NCBI GenBank assembly: GCA_963855995.1
Contig: OY979722.1
Location: forward strand, 3,782,001-3,846,000
Length of the DNA: 64,000 nt
Direction of reading: 5' to 3'
DNA from: Muricea muricata
Taxonomy: Eukaryota > Cnidaria > Anthozoa > Malacalcyonacea > Plexauridae
Numbering within the stretch: the stretch's first letter is position 1; each line of letters opens with the position of its first letter. The position numbers and the translations under genes are program-made. Below are positions 46,801 through 58,448 of this stretch, piece by piece. The notes below the pieces were generated by a model. The model was not told the DNA's origin and did not search any database. It saw nothing but the letters and a program-made list of their open reading frames with translations.

Positions 46801-49800
46801 ACCATGCATTTCAGAGAAGGGCTTGCTCCTACGAAACCCCCAAAACACATCAATGTAACATTACCTCCGATAACTGCATGGCGGATTCCTTTCCCTGATC
46901 ATCTCCCAGCGTTTCACTATCCAAAAACATGGCTGCCATGTCGGCAAACATCTTGAAGCAAAACATGCGCACATCGCCTTCGTTGCTGGACGCCAACACG
47001 GCGAGATGAGGCAGGATACTTTGTACAATCAAAACACGATACTGTAGAAGCAGCGACGGGTGTTGAGTGACTGCCTCGATTATAGAAAGCACCTTGTTCG
47101 TAAGATTGTCGGTTGTGCTCTGCCTCGGGGTGGCCCCTACACTTGTGGTACCACCCTCTATGGAAGCCACGTGCGCGACCAACTGACCTAAGTTTTGAAC
47201 GAACAAGCCATCCACCACACGCTCCCTGAACACGTGACTGGTAACGAGGTGTAAGACTATTGATAACAGCGGGATACGAGACTTCAACTCCTTGCTCTGA
47301 ACTGCGGACGGGTGTTTTCTTCCGGACACGGCTTCTAAAGCAGTCAAAAGATTGCTAGTAACTTTCGGCACGCATTGGCACATCGCATGAATACACAAAT
47401 TCAGGCAGCTCCTGAGGTAATCCGACGAATCCCCGTCCGCCTTCACTGGCGTTTGTCGTTTCGTATCACGTTCGATGTACGTGACAAGTTTCGACTGACA
47501 GCATTGGAGAAGAGCCACGTGATTTTCACGTGAAAGCGGATAATTTTCACGTGAATGCTCGCGTGACACAACACGATGTTCACGTGACGCAGCTTGGTGT
47601 TCATGCGACACATTGTGATTTTCACGTGCCATAGCGGCGATCGCGACGAAGGCTTTGCCGCGTATTACCATGGAAGGGCTGTCGAGGAAATGCATCATTT
47701 TATGAATGAACTCTCTCTCTTCGATAAGACGTTTCATATGCGTGCCCTTGCTCACCAAGGCTGCAAGCATCGTAATGATGGCCTGTTGCACTTTAGTAAC
47801 ACCGCTGACCAGGCAGTTGAGGACTGTCCGCAGGCCTGCATTGTCAATCACGTGTTGGAACAGTGCTACAGAATGACCAGTAAGACGACATAGTGCTGAG
47901 ATAGCGGTTAACTTCTGGGAATCACCCGAGCAATGTGTGAACAGGTTCCAGAGCATCTGAAAATACGAATTAGCCATTGGAATTCAAAATTCAGGCTACA
48001 ATTAATATTTTCAATGCCTGCTCCCACGGAGAGGGGGGGGGGGGGACAGGCACTAAAAATATTAATGATTGTACAACTTGGGGGAGGGGAGACTCCAAAG
48101 TAAAAATATTAACTTTTCTCTAAACATCTTCACCTTCCCCCTCGGCATAATGCATGTACTTTCCCCAATAGTACCTGGGCAGTCTCGGCCGTGGCAAACT
48201 TTTCACAATGTTGGGTATCAGTGGTCGCTATATTCTGTATGGTCTTTGCAGCGTAATGTTGCACAATACTATCTTCGCCTTCCCTCAGGCATTTTGTGAT
48301 GATGGTAAACGTAATGCCTTGAACAGAAAGTAAAAGAACAAACATTAAGTAGTTGACGTTATTTAATTGTGGACTTAACTATAGACAAGTAAAGGTATGG
48401 ACTGGAAACGAGAGCTAAAGTTGCTAATGTTGCCGATGCCTTACTCGTGATACGGCCTGATACTCTTTAGGGGCTGACTACATAGAGAGAGTTGGCCCAC
48501 TTCTTCAGGACTTTGAGTTTTTAAATACTTATCGTCTCTGTAGTGTTCCAGCAATAATGTTGTTCTTCGAAATTAGATTTAAATAGTGATCTGCTTTGTT
48601 CAATGATATATATATTGGACGCCTATAGCTAGGTCATTATATTTGGAAAAGTATGTTTGATCAGAATTTACAAGGTCTTCTCCGAGTATAAGAGAAGGCT
48701 GATTCAACACACATTTATTTTTCAAATGTTTTATTACTCACAAAAATATAGGCTTTTGAAATTCGTAGCACCAGAAACCTACTATATGCTCAAGTTTTGA
48801 CCTTACCCATTTTTGTTATTTGTGATATTGCAAAAGACTCAATTGGATTTATTTAGAAATAAATTTGCACATAATTTAAAAATGTAATTACACTCAAAAG
48901 CAACTTCAAGGTCTTCCTCGACAGAGTATGATTAAATATTATTCGATGAAATGCGAACAAAAGCTCGCGAATGGCTTCGAATAACTTTGATTTAATCTAG
49001 CGTGTATATTTATAATAATTCTTAAGCCAGTGAAAGTGGTAACTAACATAGAAAGTGGTAACTAACATAGTCCAGTGGTAAAGACAATGTGTATCCCTTC
49101 AGAATCAATCACTGAGTCCGGGAACAATACCTGCCTTTGATAAAAATCGTTCTGGATTTCGTCAGTTTCAAGAATTAAGCATAGGCTAGAAGAACGTATA
49201 GACAACTAAAGCCAACTTGCCGAAGCCTCATAACCAACGTAATGCAGTGGTCAAATACAAATTACTTTACAAAAGTGGGTAGGATCAATTCCTGCCCTTG
49301 CCATGCATTAAATAGTTTTCGTCTTGTGTAAGAATTAATAACCCTTTCCAAAGTATCTTTTCGTCTATTTTGCAAATTTTTTTAGAAAAAAATTCGTCAA
49401 AATTGGACAATTACTTCTTTTTATCATACAGTCTGATAAAGAAAAATTTTTATTTCCTTGTTAACCGCACTGGCAAAATTTTCGGTAAATGGAGAAAATA
49501 AAAGTTCTAAAAAACCATCGAAAAAAATTGAACAAAAAACCGTGCTCAAAATGCTATAGTTTTTCTTAACGGTGGGAGCCATCTTTTTTGGCGAAAAAAC
49601 CCCAAATAAATAATTGAAAAGAATTACGCTCTACCACTTACATTAGGGCTATTGAAAAGCGTCATAAGAGATTGTACGCCAGCGTAATCAATTTAAATTA
49701 AAAAGTTCCAAAAGGTGTCAGGAATTCTGCTACCTTCGAAGGATTAGCCTTGGAATGGTATAACGATGGTAAAAAGGACCAGGTATTGTAATAAAAGTTT

Positions 49801-52800
49801 CCACACGGATGGCACGCGGATGGCTTCGCACAATTGGCTTCGACAAGTAACCCAATGCGGATGTCTAACCGACAACGGCATCGAATCGACTCCCTCAACC
49901 GTCTGTATCATAACTCCACCACCTCTGGTTCGAAATATAGGGGAGGGTAGAAGCGGCCCCCAGATCGTAAGTGCTAAAACCCTGTATCTTCGAACCAGAC
50001 CATCAAGATATAGTATCTGCGATTTGTATATATATCTATTGCAGTGATTGTGGTTGAATTACGACCGGGTAGACACTATTGCCATGCGCACATGCATCTA
50101 TATATAGGCTGCTGTTATTAACGTGCTGTATAAGTTTTATCATATCAAAATATAATTTGCGTGGTCATTTATGCAATCAGCGAAAAACATTTCCACTTAT
50201 TAAATACTTATCGTGTCTGTAGTGCCTCAGCAATAATATAGTTCTTCGACATTAGATTTAAATAGTGATCTGTTTAGTTCAATGATATATATTGAACGCC
50301 ATATAGCTGGGTCATTAAATTTGGATGTTTGTTTGATCAGAATTTACATGGTCTTCTCCGAGTATAAGAGAAGGCTGATTTCAACACACATTTATCTTTC
50401 AAATGTTCTACTTACAAAAATATGGGATTTTAAAATTCGTAGCACCAGAAACCTACTGTATGCTCAAGTTGTGATCTTACCCATTTTTGTTATTGTGATA
50501 TTGCAAAAGACTCAATTGGATTTATTTAGAAATAAATTTGTGCGTATAAATGTAATTACACTCAAAAGCAACTTCAAGATCTTCCTCGACAGAGTATGAG
50601 TAAATATTATTCGATGAAATGCGAACAAAAGCTCGCGAATGGGTTCGAATAACTTTGATTTAATCTAGCGTGTATATTTATAATAATTCTTTAATACCCC
50701 AGACAAAAACCTATGGGGTTTGTGACAAGGGCAATTAGGTTTGACCAAAAACTCGTTGACTTGAGACATTTTGCATTGGCCACTAGACTATATATGTTTG
50801 CTATCACGCGCTTGCCACTTAAATTGTTTAAGCGGGCTTTTCTCTAGCCTATAATTAATTCTAAAACATGAAAATAATTCAGAACAAGGGAATTATCGTT
50901 CAGCTGCGTTGTTTATTTACCGCCACTTTGCCTTACCACCAGACCGCGTTGGCTATTACACTCGCCCTATTTTACCCGTTTTTAACTGAATGAGCTTTAA
51001 GAAATGGTTAAACAATATAAACCACTAAAAATCGTAGATGTGTCAATTAGACATAAATGAAAAGGGTGAGACGTTCTCTGACTAAAATATATTTATTTGT
51101 TTACGAGCTTTCGGCCACCAGTCTGTAGCCTTCAACGGGTATATTTATAATGATTGCACTAAACTGTGAAAGTGTGAAATGAAGCTAGATATGACGTGTA
51201 TACATGTGCACTGTGAAATACGATAAGGTGATACTATGTTTTCTTTATTAAGATTGTACATTGTCGAGGAAGCGGTTTTGAGTTGTTATCAGCATTGCTG
51301 TGTTTGGCAGCTGTATGCCATGATTCTAGACTTCTAGTGTTAGGCGACTACGGAAATTCCCTGTGTCAATGATTTTCGCGTTGCATGTTTTTCGATGTTT
51401 GAACCATGATTATGTTCCTTCATTAACGTTTCTGATGTGTTCAGCCTTTCTTGTTTTCAGAGATCTGCCTGTTTCCCCTAAGTACAGGCAGATATTTTAA
51501 AACAAGAAAAGCAAATGATCACGCATGGAAATAGTGCCTACCTGGTCGTAATTCAACCACAATTAGTGCAACAGCAAAGCATGACGTATATATATATACA
51601 AATCGGTGATACTATAGTACCACCGATTTGTATTTATATACATCATGCTTTGCTGTTGCACTGATTGTGGTTGAATTACGACCAGGTAGGCACTATTGCC
51701 ATGCGCACATGCATCTATATATAGGCTGCTGTTATTAACGTGCTGTATAAGTTTTATCATAAACATCAAAATATAATTTGCGTGGTCATTTATGCAATCA
51801 GCGAAACACATTTCCATTTATTTTTAAAAATATTTTAAACAGGAAAACCAATGTCTATGTAACCAAACTATTGACTTTTAAATTTTCTTCTGGATGTGCA
51901 ATAGATACTGCAAATAGATACTGGTTAAGAATAGGATGGGTCATGTTTCATGGGTTTTACCACAAACAAACTAAACCAATACAGTACATACCAGGCACTT
52001 CCCAGTTATCGTTTATTCTGCCTTCACTTTCCTCTTGTGTTGCGGCATAAAACAAAAACTCCCCAAGGCAGGGCAAGAGCGACTGCTTTAGCTTAGAGTT
52101 TCTGAAGTTATCCCTGATAGTTTCTGACAACACCATGAAAACTTCGCTCATACCAAATGCATCTGAAATAAGTGTTGCATTGCTGGCCAAGAATCCCAAT
52201 GCCAGACCTATTCAAATAATGAAAACAGATTCAGTTGTTGGCTAGCTTTTCCAAGTACTGCATTACATTAAAACCTAAAGGCCTGTTTACAGTCTTGTAA
52301 TTTGTCCCCAAAGTTTTGGAGAGTATTAGCAGGTCATTCTTCCCCTAATTATATCTTAAACAGCTAAAACAAGCCAATATGTTACATCAATTACCTAATC
52401 TTGCTTTCACATCAGCTGACGATGACTGCTTGATCACTTGCAACAAATCAATGACCACGCTAGAATTAGCAACCAGATTTGCAACATCGGTGTTCTGTAA
52501 GATTGAAACCATATAGGATGCACAGTGGAGCTTGCTCCTTTGACCACCAGAATGCCCTGAAGATTGCTGCGCTTGCTGAAGCACTCCTGATATCTCGTTG
52601 AAGTACTTTCTCTGCTCATCGTCACTTGCTTTGAGGAGTTGCTCGGCAGTTAACGGTGTTACTCCCATTGTCTTAGCATCCCATTTTGGCACAACAATTT
52701 TCTTGATTTTTGGGTTGTTCACAATAGAAGTGACCACAAAATCAGAAGGGTGATACAATAGGTTTTCCACATTGAAACTCCCAACCAATTCTTTCCCTAA

Positions 52801-54129
52801 AAGAGCAGGATTGGCACTTTCCGACTTAGAAACAATGTTTGGATTGGAGTCTCGAAGTCTATTACCACCACTAACAGTTCCAGCAGCTTTCTGTGCATTT
52901 TTTCTTGCTGCATCGGATTTCAGAGAACTTGAAGAATTACTTTTATTTTCTGCGTGATCTTTTGGAAACTTCCGGATTTTGGTGAGATCTGATTGTGTTG
53001 TATGTGGACGCAACTGGTCAACTTTGTAAGTTCCACGTCTTATGTCCACACTGCTACTTTCCGGAGCGGTATCTGGCCTTTGCTTTGCCCCTCTATTTTG
53101 GGACCCTGCTGCCGATGTTTGACGATGTCCAAAGTTAGATTTCTTCACAAAACGACCATCGTCACTTGCTAGAATATGTGCATCCTTTTCTTCTCGTTCC
53201 ACAATAACAGCCCTCTCCTGTTCTAAAACAAGAGTTTCCTGTCCCCAAACAGGTTTTTCCTGTTTAGCACTGTCATCTGGGTCGATCCCTTCATCACCGT
53301 CTATAGACAACCGTAATTTTCCATCCCAGAAAGGATGCCGAAGCAGTTCATTCCATGTTAAACGCGAGCCTTCATCCTTGCACAACAAAGAGCAAACCAA
53401 ACTGTAAAACTGGTCGGAAGGTCCAAGTTCCACCCCACTGATAACTTGCAATGGATACAACAAGTTCTGGGTCATGACTTTGTTAACCAAGTCAGAAAAC
53501 GAGTCCGCTTCAAATGGCAGACACCCTGTAAACAATTCATACAGGACACACCCGAACGACCACAACTCGCTAGAAACTGAATGTGGATGACCGTGCAAAA
53601 CCTCCGGAGCCATATACATTGGCGAAGGTCGTCGCGTCGACTCCTTGTTAGGGTCTTCATCACCTCCAAACTCGTTAAGCTCACCCTCATCCTCAACTTT
53701 AGCAAGAGAAAAATTACTGAGCTTCACTGTGCCGTATCCGTCTAAGATAAGCTTAGAACTCCTTAGGTCACAATACAGTATGCCCAAACCGTGCAAATAG
53801 TGCAAACCACTAGCTATATCCAGTCCAAAACTGTTAACAGTTGCTTCAGGAAGGCAACTATCTTGTTCCAGCAAAACAGATAAGCTTTGCCCAGTACACA
53901 GTTCCACTATCATCCAAATATGGTTCGTGGTTTCGTACCATTCGTAGAAAGTCACAATGTTCTCGTGGGATAACTCGTGTGTCAGTCGCACGATGTTTTG
54001 CAGTTCTTTACGCTTCGTTTTCTCTGAGCAATGAACGGCAACATACTCCACAGAGCCTTTCTTCCTTCCTTTATACACAACGGAGTACGTTCCCCTGCCT
54101 AATTCCTCGTATAAAACATAGTTCTCCAT
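43846..54129 (-). CDS. ULK4: ULK4, Unc-51-like serine/threonine pseudokinase 4
   Basis: Six exons: 54129-52395, 52207-51992, 48317-48175, 47956-46865, 46041-45634 and 44310-43846, all GT-AG with closed phases, giving about 1352 aa (human about 1275). Residues 1 to about 270 are a kinase fold starting MENYVLYEELGRGTYSVVYK. The catalytic Lys position reads VAVHC (His), the catalytic-loop region reads LYCDLRSS, and DFG is replaced by SNFS, so it is a predicted pseudokinase as in vertebrate ULK4. A conserved DLVVTPIV-like segment (DFVVTSIVNNPKIKK) and IRDNFRNSKLKQSLLPCLGE identify the family beyond the kinase. The C-terminal two thirds are helical HEAT/ARM-type repeats. Known family roles are in cilia and brain development. 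Start: first ATG, in frame, with the family-typical N-terminus. No frameshift is seen. Confidence 0.95.
44311..45633 (-). other. ULK4 intron 5 with ACAAGTTGT-type repeats
   Basis: The intron carries a GTTGCAACAAG-rich diverged repeat at about 44650-44960. It also carries a third ACAAGTTGT-type MITE at about 45008-45442 (ends GGCGTAAAAACGCAGGAGTT and TTGTGAAATTTTAACGCGTG). Short frames there are by-products of the repeat. Confidence 0.65.
46170..46362. mobile_element. MITE family B relative in ULK4 intron 4
   Basis: The right end, read as complement, is GGGTCGGTTGTACGAAAAGT followed by a TATCCACCGATAGTGA block. This matches the MRPL3 intron copy at 59478-59700 and, more distantly, family B. 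The left end is decayed. Confidence 0.6.
47516..47626 (-). repeat. In-frame heptad tandem repeat inside ULK4 exon 4
   Basis: Residues about 809-845 read as successive units RENHNVS, HEHQAAS, REHRVVS, REHS, RENYPLS and RENHVAL. At DNA level these are degenerate 21-bp units carrying TTTTCACGTGAA and CACGTG words. The conserved flanking segments (FVAIAAMA before and CCQSKLVTYIERD after) match the vertebrate protein, which I recall as lacking this insert. Confidence 0.8.
48521..49024 (+). repeat. Repeat R1, copy 1
   Basis: Starts TTAAATACTTATCGTCTCTG and ends GTGTATATTTATAATAATTC. About 504 bp match copy 2 at 50210-50693 in the same orientation, with scattered substitutions and a small deletion. 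Confidence 0.85.
50011..50209 (+). repeat. Repeat R2, copy 1
   Basis: Includes GTGATTGTGGTTGAATTACG and TATAGGCTGCTGTTATTAAC. Copy 2 is at 51613-51820. R2 copy 1 runs directly into R1 copy 2, so the layout is R1-x-R2 followed by R1-y-R2 with different middles. Confidence 0.8.
50210..50693 (+). repeat. Repeat R1, copy 2
   Basis: Same orientation as copy 1. It starts exactly where R2 copy 1 ends. Confidence 0.85.
51095..51493 (-). pseudogene. Decayed PLE GIY-YIG end with a degenerate hammerhead
   Basis: Read on the minus strand from 51493, one frame gives ICLYLGETGRSLKTRKAEHI and then RNVNEGT before a stop. This is the GIY-YIG core of a PLE different from the one at 33970. Downstream the frame is broken by stops and frame changes. 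A TTGAAGGCTACAGACTGG then TGGCCGAAAGC block at about 51143-51100 looks like a hammerhead core with two mismatches to CUGANGA. Confidence 0.65.
51520..51703. repeat. Hairpin formed by an inverted duplicate of the R2 start
   Basis: GCATGGAAATAGTGCCTACC then TGGTCGTAATTCAACCACAA is complemented at 51665-51703 around a TATAGTACC centre near 51615. It links the PLE remnant to R2 copy 2. Confidence 0.75.
51613..51820 (+). repeat. Repeat R2, copy 2
   Basis: Direct copy of 50011-50209, with ATAAACATC in place of ATATC near 51760. Confidence 0.8.
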
Positions 54130-54588
54130 TCTTTCTGTTATAACATGTACAAAAGTAACCGTTCAATAAGCATACAGGCGTACGAAACTCTTTTGTACTT
54201 TTAAAATGGCAAAATCCTCCCTCCTCTCAACCGCCATGTTTGTTTTTCGAGTTTTGCAAAGGCGCGCGAAAATACATCAGCCTAAAGTCGGTTTTGAAAT
54301 CATCGGAAAGTTGGAAACTGCTTTTTTATTATTTATATATATAACATTGATTCTATATTTATTCCTTCCCTTTATTGCTTAAAGCACACGAAAAGTGTAC
54401 CTGAAATATCTCACAAACTACAAAAATTTTCATTTTTTGCAGTGAAAACACGTTTAGTTTATCGGTCTTTTATCTCTTCTGGTGGAGGATGTTATGTTTT
54501 GAAGTGACTCTGCTGACTCGAATATCGTTGGCTCCCTTTTTTGGAAATTTTTCTTATGGTGAATTTAAACCACTGAATTCTATGAAAT
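54130..54588. promoter_or_regulatory. Bidirectional ULK4/URI1 promoter region
   Basis: The ATGs of ULK4 (54129, minus) and URI1 (54589, plus) are 459 bp apart, diverging. The interval contains AACCGCCATGTTTG at about 54229-54242, whose complement (AACATGGCGG) fits the YY1-type motif found at many housekeeping start sites. A GC-richer patch (AAAGGCGCGCGAAAAT) follows at 54257. No TATA box is placed convincingly. Transcription start sites are inferred, not seen. Confidence 0.6.
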
Positions 54589-57500
54589 ATGTCTGATTTT
54601 AACAGCATCTGGCGACTTCGAGAAGAGCAGGAAAAGGTGACTAATAATAGAGGATACATTTCGATCACGTTGAATGAAGCCTATGGATGAAACACTCTCA
54701 AAATACTACAAAAGCCTTTGTATATACTTCCCCACCCCCTGCCTGCTATAGACTTCCCCATAAAGTTTCGTAAGAATGCAACTTGACACTGTTTATCATG
54801 TTTAGAGTTTAACCAATTGTGAGGCGATGATAGAGAAATGGTAAGTTTATGCTCAGATGGTTTTAAATTAGTGTCGCACCTAATTCTCTATTTGACCACG
54901 CCCAAATTCATAAAATTTTCTATAACCAGCATAGTGGTCAAATATTGAGCGAAATTCACACAGGTTATAATACAAGCATAAGTGCAGGCATAAAGACAAT
55001 CAATTACCATTCTATGACAATGGATCCATTACAATGACATCATATATAATCCTTCAAGTTGTCCAGCTGATGTTTCCAAGCAAAAATTGATTTACAAGCA
55101 TTAAAGGCCAACATGAAAATTTATACAAATATATACCGGTAATTGTCCTCCAGATACCTATCATGATGTCATGTACAAAGGTCAACAGAAAGTAAAAATA
55201 TTGTATCTTTTAATCCAGTAAATGTGGCCAGAAAAGATATACCTGTACCAGATTTAGCAAATTCCTCCATAATTCTGGCCTGGATAAGCATGCCCAACAT
55301 TTCTGACCATTACCATGTAAAATGCTCCAAGCTGACAATAAATTATTCACTATCCTACTTCGTCCTACTTATTTGCCATGGAGAATAGTCAACCCTTACA
55401 ATATAATAGTGAGGTTCAGATTTGACTTCCTCTACCACTATCTTTTCCTGATATTCAAGCAATTTGATTGGTTAATTGGGTAGGTCCAGCACATCTGATT
55501 GGTGGAAAGATAGATCAAGGTAGCAGTAGACCTCTACCAAATCTGAACCTCTCTATTATCACCTGGCTGACACATGTCTTTTGGGCTGCATGGAAAAGTA
55601 ATGGGTGAAATATCAACTATTTTATGCACAGGGAAAAGTTTAAGGAAGATTACAAGACAGTTGAAAAGCTATTGAATGACCTGCCAAAGAAAACAACACA
55701 TGATATTATGGTAAGTGGATAAATTATTTGTACAAAAAAACCTGCTTGAAGCCACTAGATTCTTCTTATTTATGAACGTGTGTTTACAGGTACCCATTGG
55801 TCCTTTGGCTTTGATGCCAGGAAATCTTATTCATACAAATGAAATCATGGTTCTGCTAGGAGATAATTGGTTTGCAGAAAGATCTGCAACACAAGCTGTG
55901 GACATTGCAAAGCGTCGTCTTAAAAGTAAGTCCACATGTAGAAATGCTCATAGGCTGACATTATGTGGTGGGATTTATAGCCATCTGAACCTGTAAAGCA
56001 TCCATTTAGTTGTGAATGTCATGAACATACCAAAGTGACCGATGTGATAGAGTCTTGTATGCCTTATATCTATACCTTATATGACTAATTTGGATACAGG
56101 CCACATAAGAAAAGGTATATCTCTAGACTATCTCGCATTGTCTAGAATGACTTTGCCAAGACATTTGCGACAAAATGAAAACTAGGCCTAACCAAGGTAG
56201 ATGGCATTTCATTTTGATAACTGCTTGTCAGTGAAGCACATAGCTGACATTTCTTTATCCAGGTGTCGACGACTATTTGAGCAATCTCCATAGAGAACAT
56301 GAAAATATATTGTCACACATGTCATTCACGAATGAAGTAGCTACCATGAGGGTATGTATAAGACATATACTAGTAAATCACGCATGCTAATCCTGACAGA
56401 CTGCTTCCAGTTATGTATTACAACCTCGTATAGGATTTGGGTGATACCAATATACTTTACAATGTAATGTGTGTGACAGGTGAATCGCCCATTTTGTGTC
56501 ACCCACTTCCCAGTTGATAAAATGCATTTGCTGACATACCTGTTTCTCCGGGATCAAAATTTTCATATTTGATACATGCTGAACAAGAATCTCACCCCTA
56601 CCCTTTTAATATCATGTTGTTATTCCTATTTACAGACTCAAAATGATTTTCAAGAAATCAAGGAGGAACTAACGGAAAAGGATAGACAAAGACAAGGTTA
56701 TGATTTTTATAATTAGCTAATTACTAGCTTGCATGCTGCACCAAATTATGGTGAAATAACTGCAACCGACATTATATTTTAGATAAAAAGTCAAGGAGGT
56801 TGGCACATGCCAGAGCAACAAAACACAGTGTAAAGAAAGTGGATTTACAAATCAATTCTTCTAGCAGACAAGCTAAGTCGAAAGAGGATGAAAATTTATT
56901 TGCAAGGCTGGAAGAACTTGAGAGACAAGAAGAGACAAACAGGGAACTAGAAAATGAAGAATATTTTGTATGCCATACAACCTCGAATGGAGAGAATGTT
57001 AGTGAGCATGATAAAAGTACGCTTGCTCAGAACACTAGCACAAAATATGACAGAATCAATACATTGGATACTGGAAGGAAAACAAATGCAAGTTTAAATT
57101 GTAATAGTAGAACATCTAGTAGCAAACAACGTGCTGAGAAAGCATGCAAGGACAAAAAACAGAGCGACTCAAGTGAAATCGAAAACTGTAACTTGAAAAA
57201 TCTGCATGTGACAAATGTGTCCACAACACAAGCTGAACAAAACAATGCTGGAGAAGTATGCAGTGTTGCAGAGAATTCAAACAGTTTACGTATGAAGAAA
57301 CATTTAGTGAAGAGAGTTTCGTGGAAAGAAGATATTGTTGAAAAAGAAGGAGAAGACAGAGTTGCCAAACCAAAGAGTGAAAATGCAACAATATACTTCA
57401 CGCATTCTACTGTAAAGGTAAGCGTGTTTGCACAAATTTAGAGTCTGCATAGCACACGAGTTTTCTGAGGAATAGGCAGCATTATAATATAGAAAATACG

Positions 57501-58448
57501 CAGTACTGTAGGGCCAATCGGCACTGCAACGCAGCGCCGGGGAGAAAATTAACAAAGGATTTTACGCACGAGTAATCACCAACAATAGCCGTCTTTGGTG
57601 TCAGTATCGGTAACAGTTGAGAACCAGTCTCATATTTCTTTGCCAGCAATGTGAAAACGTATAGTGTCCAGTGTTAACAAAACAATAATTATTGGGCTGA
57701 TTGTGCAGAAAGGTGTTTACGTATTGATTGTAATCACTCAGATGAAATGGTTATTAAAAGAGTTGTCATCAACCGCTAGGTGAAAGATCATGAACGAAAG
57801 GAATGTCAGGAAGAAACACAAACTATCACCTCACCAGCAGACATTCTTGGGCACCACCTCTCGAAAACGACGACACAACAGTATTCAGAAAGCCTGACAC
57901 AAAAAGATATAGAAAAACAGAAAGAGTCAAAAGAAGTACCACAGGTACAGAATTAGACAATAAAAACAAATTATTTCAAAAAGAAATTATTAGTAATTGG
58001 CAAAAAACGAATCTGAATTACTGAATATACCCCACCCAAGTGCTAGATTCGACCGTTGAAATATGCCCTTATAATTTTTTAATCTTTGATATCAAAATCG
58101 TAGTAATCACTCTCTCCTACTATGTCTAGGTATTTTCTGACCTTGTTGTTGAGCATAAAGATATACCAAGTTCTGGCGCAACTATTGAAAAGGTATGTAA
58201 GTTAAAACTTCGAAGGGTGATTTATGTTATATAAACACTACAGGACACACAGTGTCCAAGGGCGTTATATGACATAAATCCCCTCCTTTTCAACGTAGTT
58301 CTCTCTTACATATTCCATTCCATGCCGCGTAAAGGGTCATACATATAAACGCTGTGATTGCTATAATTTTTTGTTATCTTTGCAGGAACGGAACACAGAA
58401 GCAAGAAAAGTATCCAAGTTCAAAGCGAGAAGAATGAAAAACGACTGA
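54589..58448 (+). CDS. URI1: URI1, unconventional prefoldin RPB5 interactor
   Basis: Ten exons: 54589-54636, 54806-54840, 55632-55710, 55790-55925, 56263-56351, 56636-56696, 56783-57417, 57780-57944, 58130-58192 and 58386-58448. All are GT-AG with closed phases, giving about 457 aa (human 535). Residues 8-15 (RLREEQEK) and VPIGPLALMPGNLIHTNEI then VLLGDNWFAERSA form the prefoldin-alpha-like domain (roughly residues 1-125). RLEELERQEE marks the RPB5-binding region, IYFTHS is a conserved patch and VSKFKARR is the conserved C-terminus. URI1 scaffolds the R2TP/prefoldin-like chaperone complex for RNA polymerase assembly. The 35-nt second exon encodes most of SLTNCEAMIEKW. Start: first ATG without an upstream in-frame ATG; the earlier ATG at 54582 stops at once. 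Confidence 0.95.
55403..55559. mobile_element. 157-bp MITE in URI1 intron 2
   Basis: Ends ATAATAGTGAGGTTCAGATT and, complemented, ATAATAGAGAGGTTCAGATT, continuing inward about 12 bp. No coding capacity. Confidence 0.8.

Larger units (their letters stand above)
48318..51991 (-). other. ULK4 intron 2, repeat-rich
   Basis: This 3.7-kb intron contains two direct copies of repeat R1 (48521-49024 and 50210-50693), two of R2 (50011-50209 and 51613-51820), a tRNA-like degenerate stretch near 49220-49320 (CAGTGGTCAAATAC then GGATCAATTCCTGCC), a broken PLE end and a hairpin at about 51520-51703. Confidence 0.7.

Noticed and set aside
48521..50693. LTR retrotransposon with R1 as its terminal repeats
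   Set aside because: No TG...CA ends, primer-binding site, polypurine tract or gag/pol frame between the copies.
57027..57401. 124-codon minus-strand frame opposite URI1
   Set aside because: It is antisense to URI1 exon 7 and its composition mirrors the sense codons.
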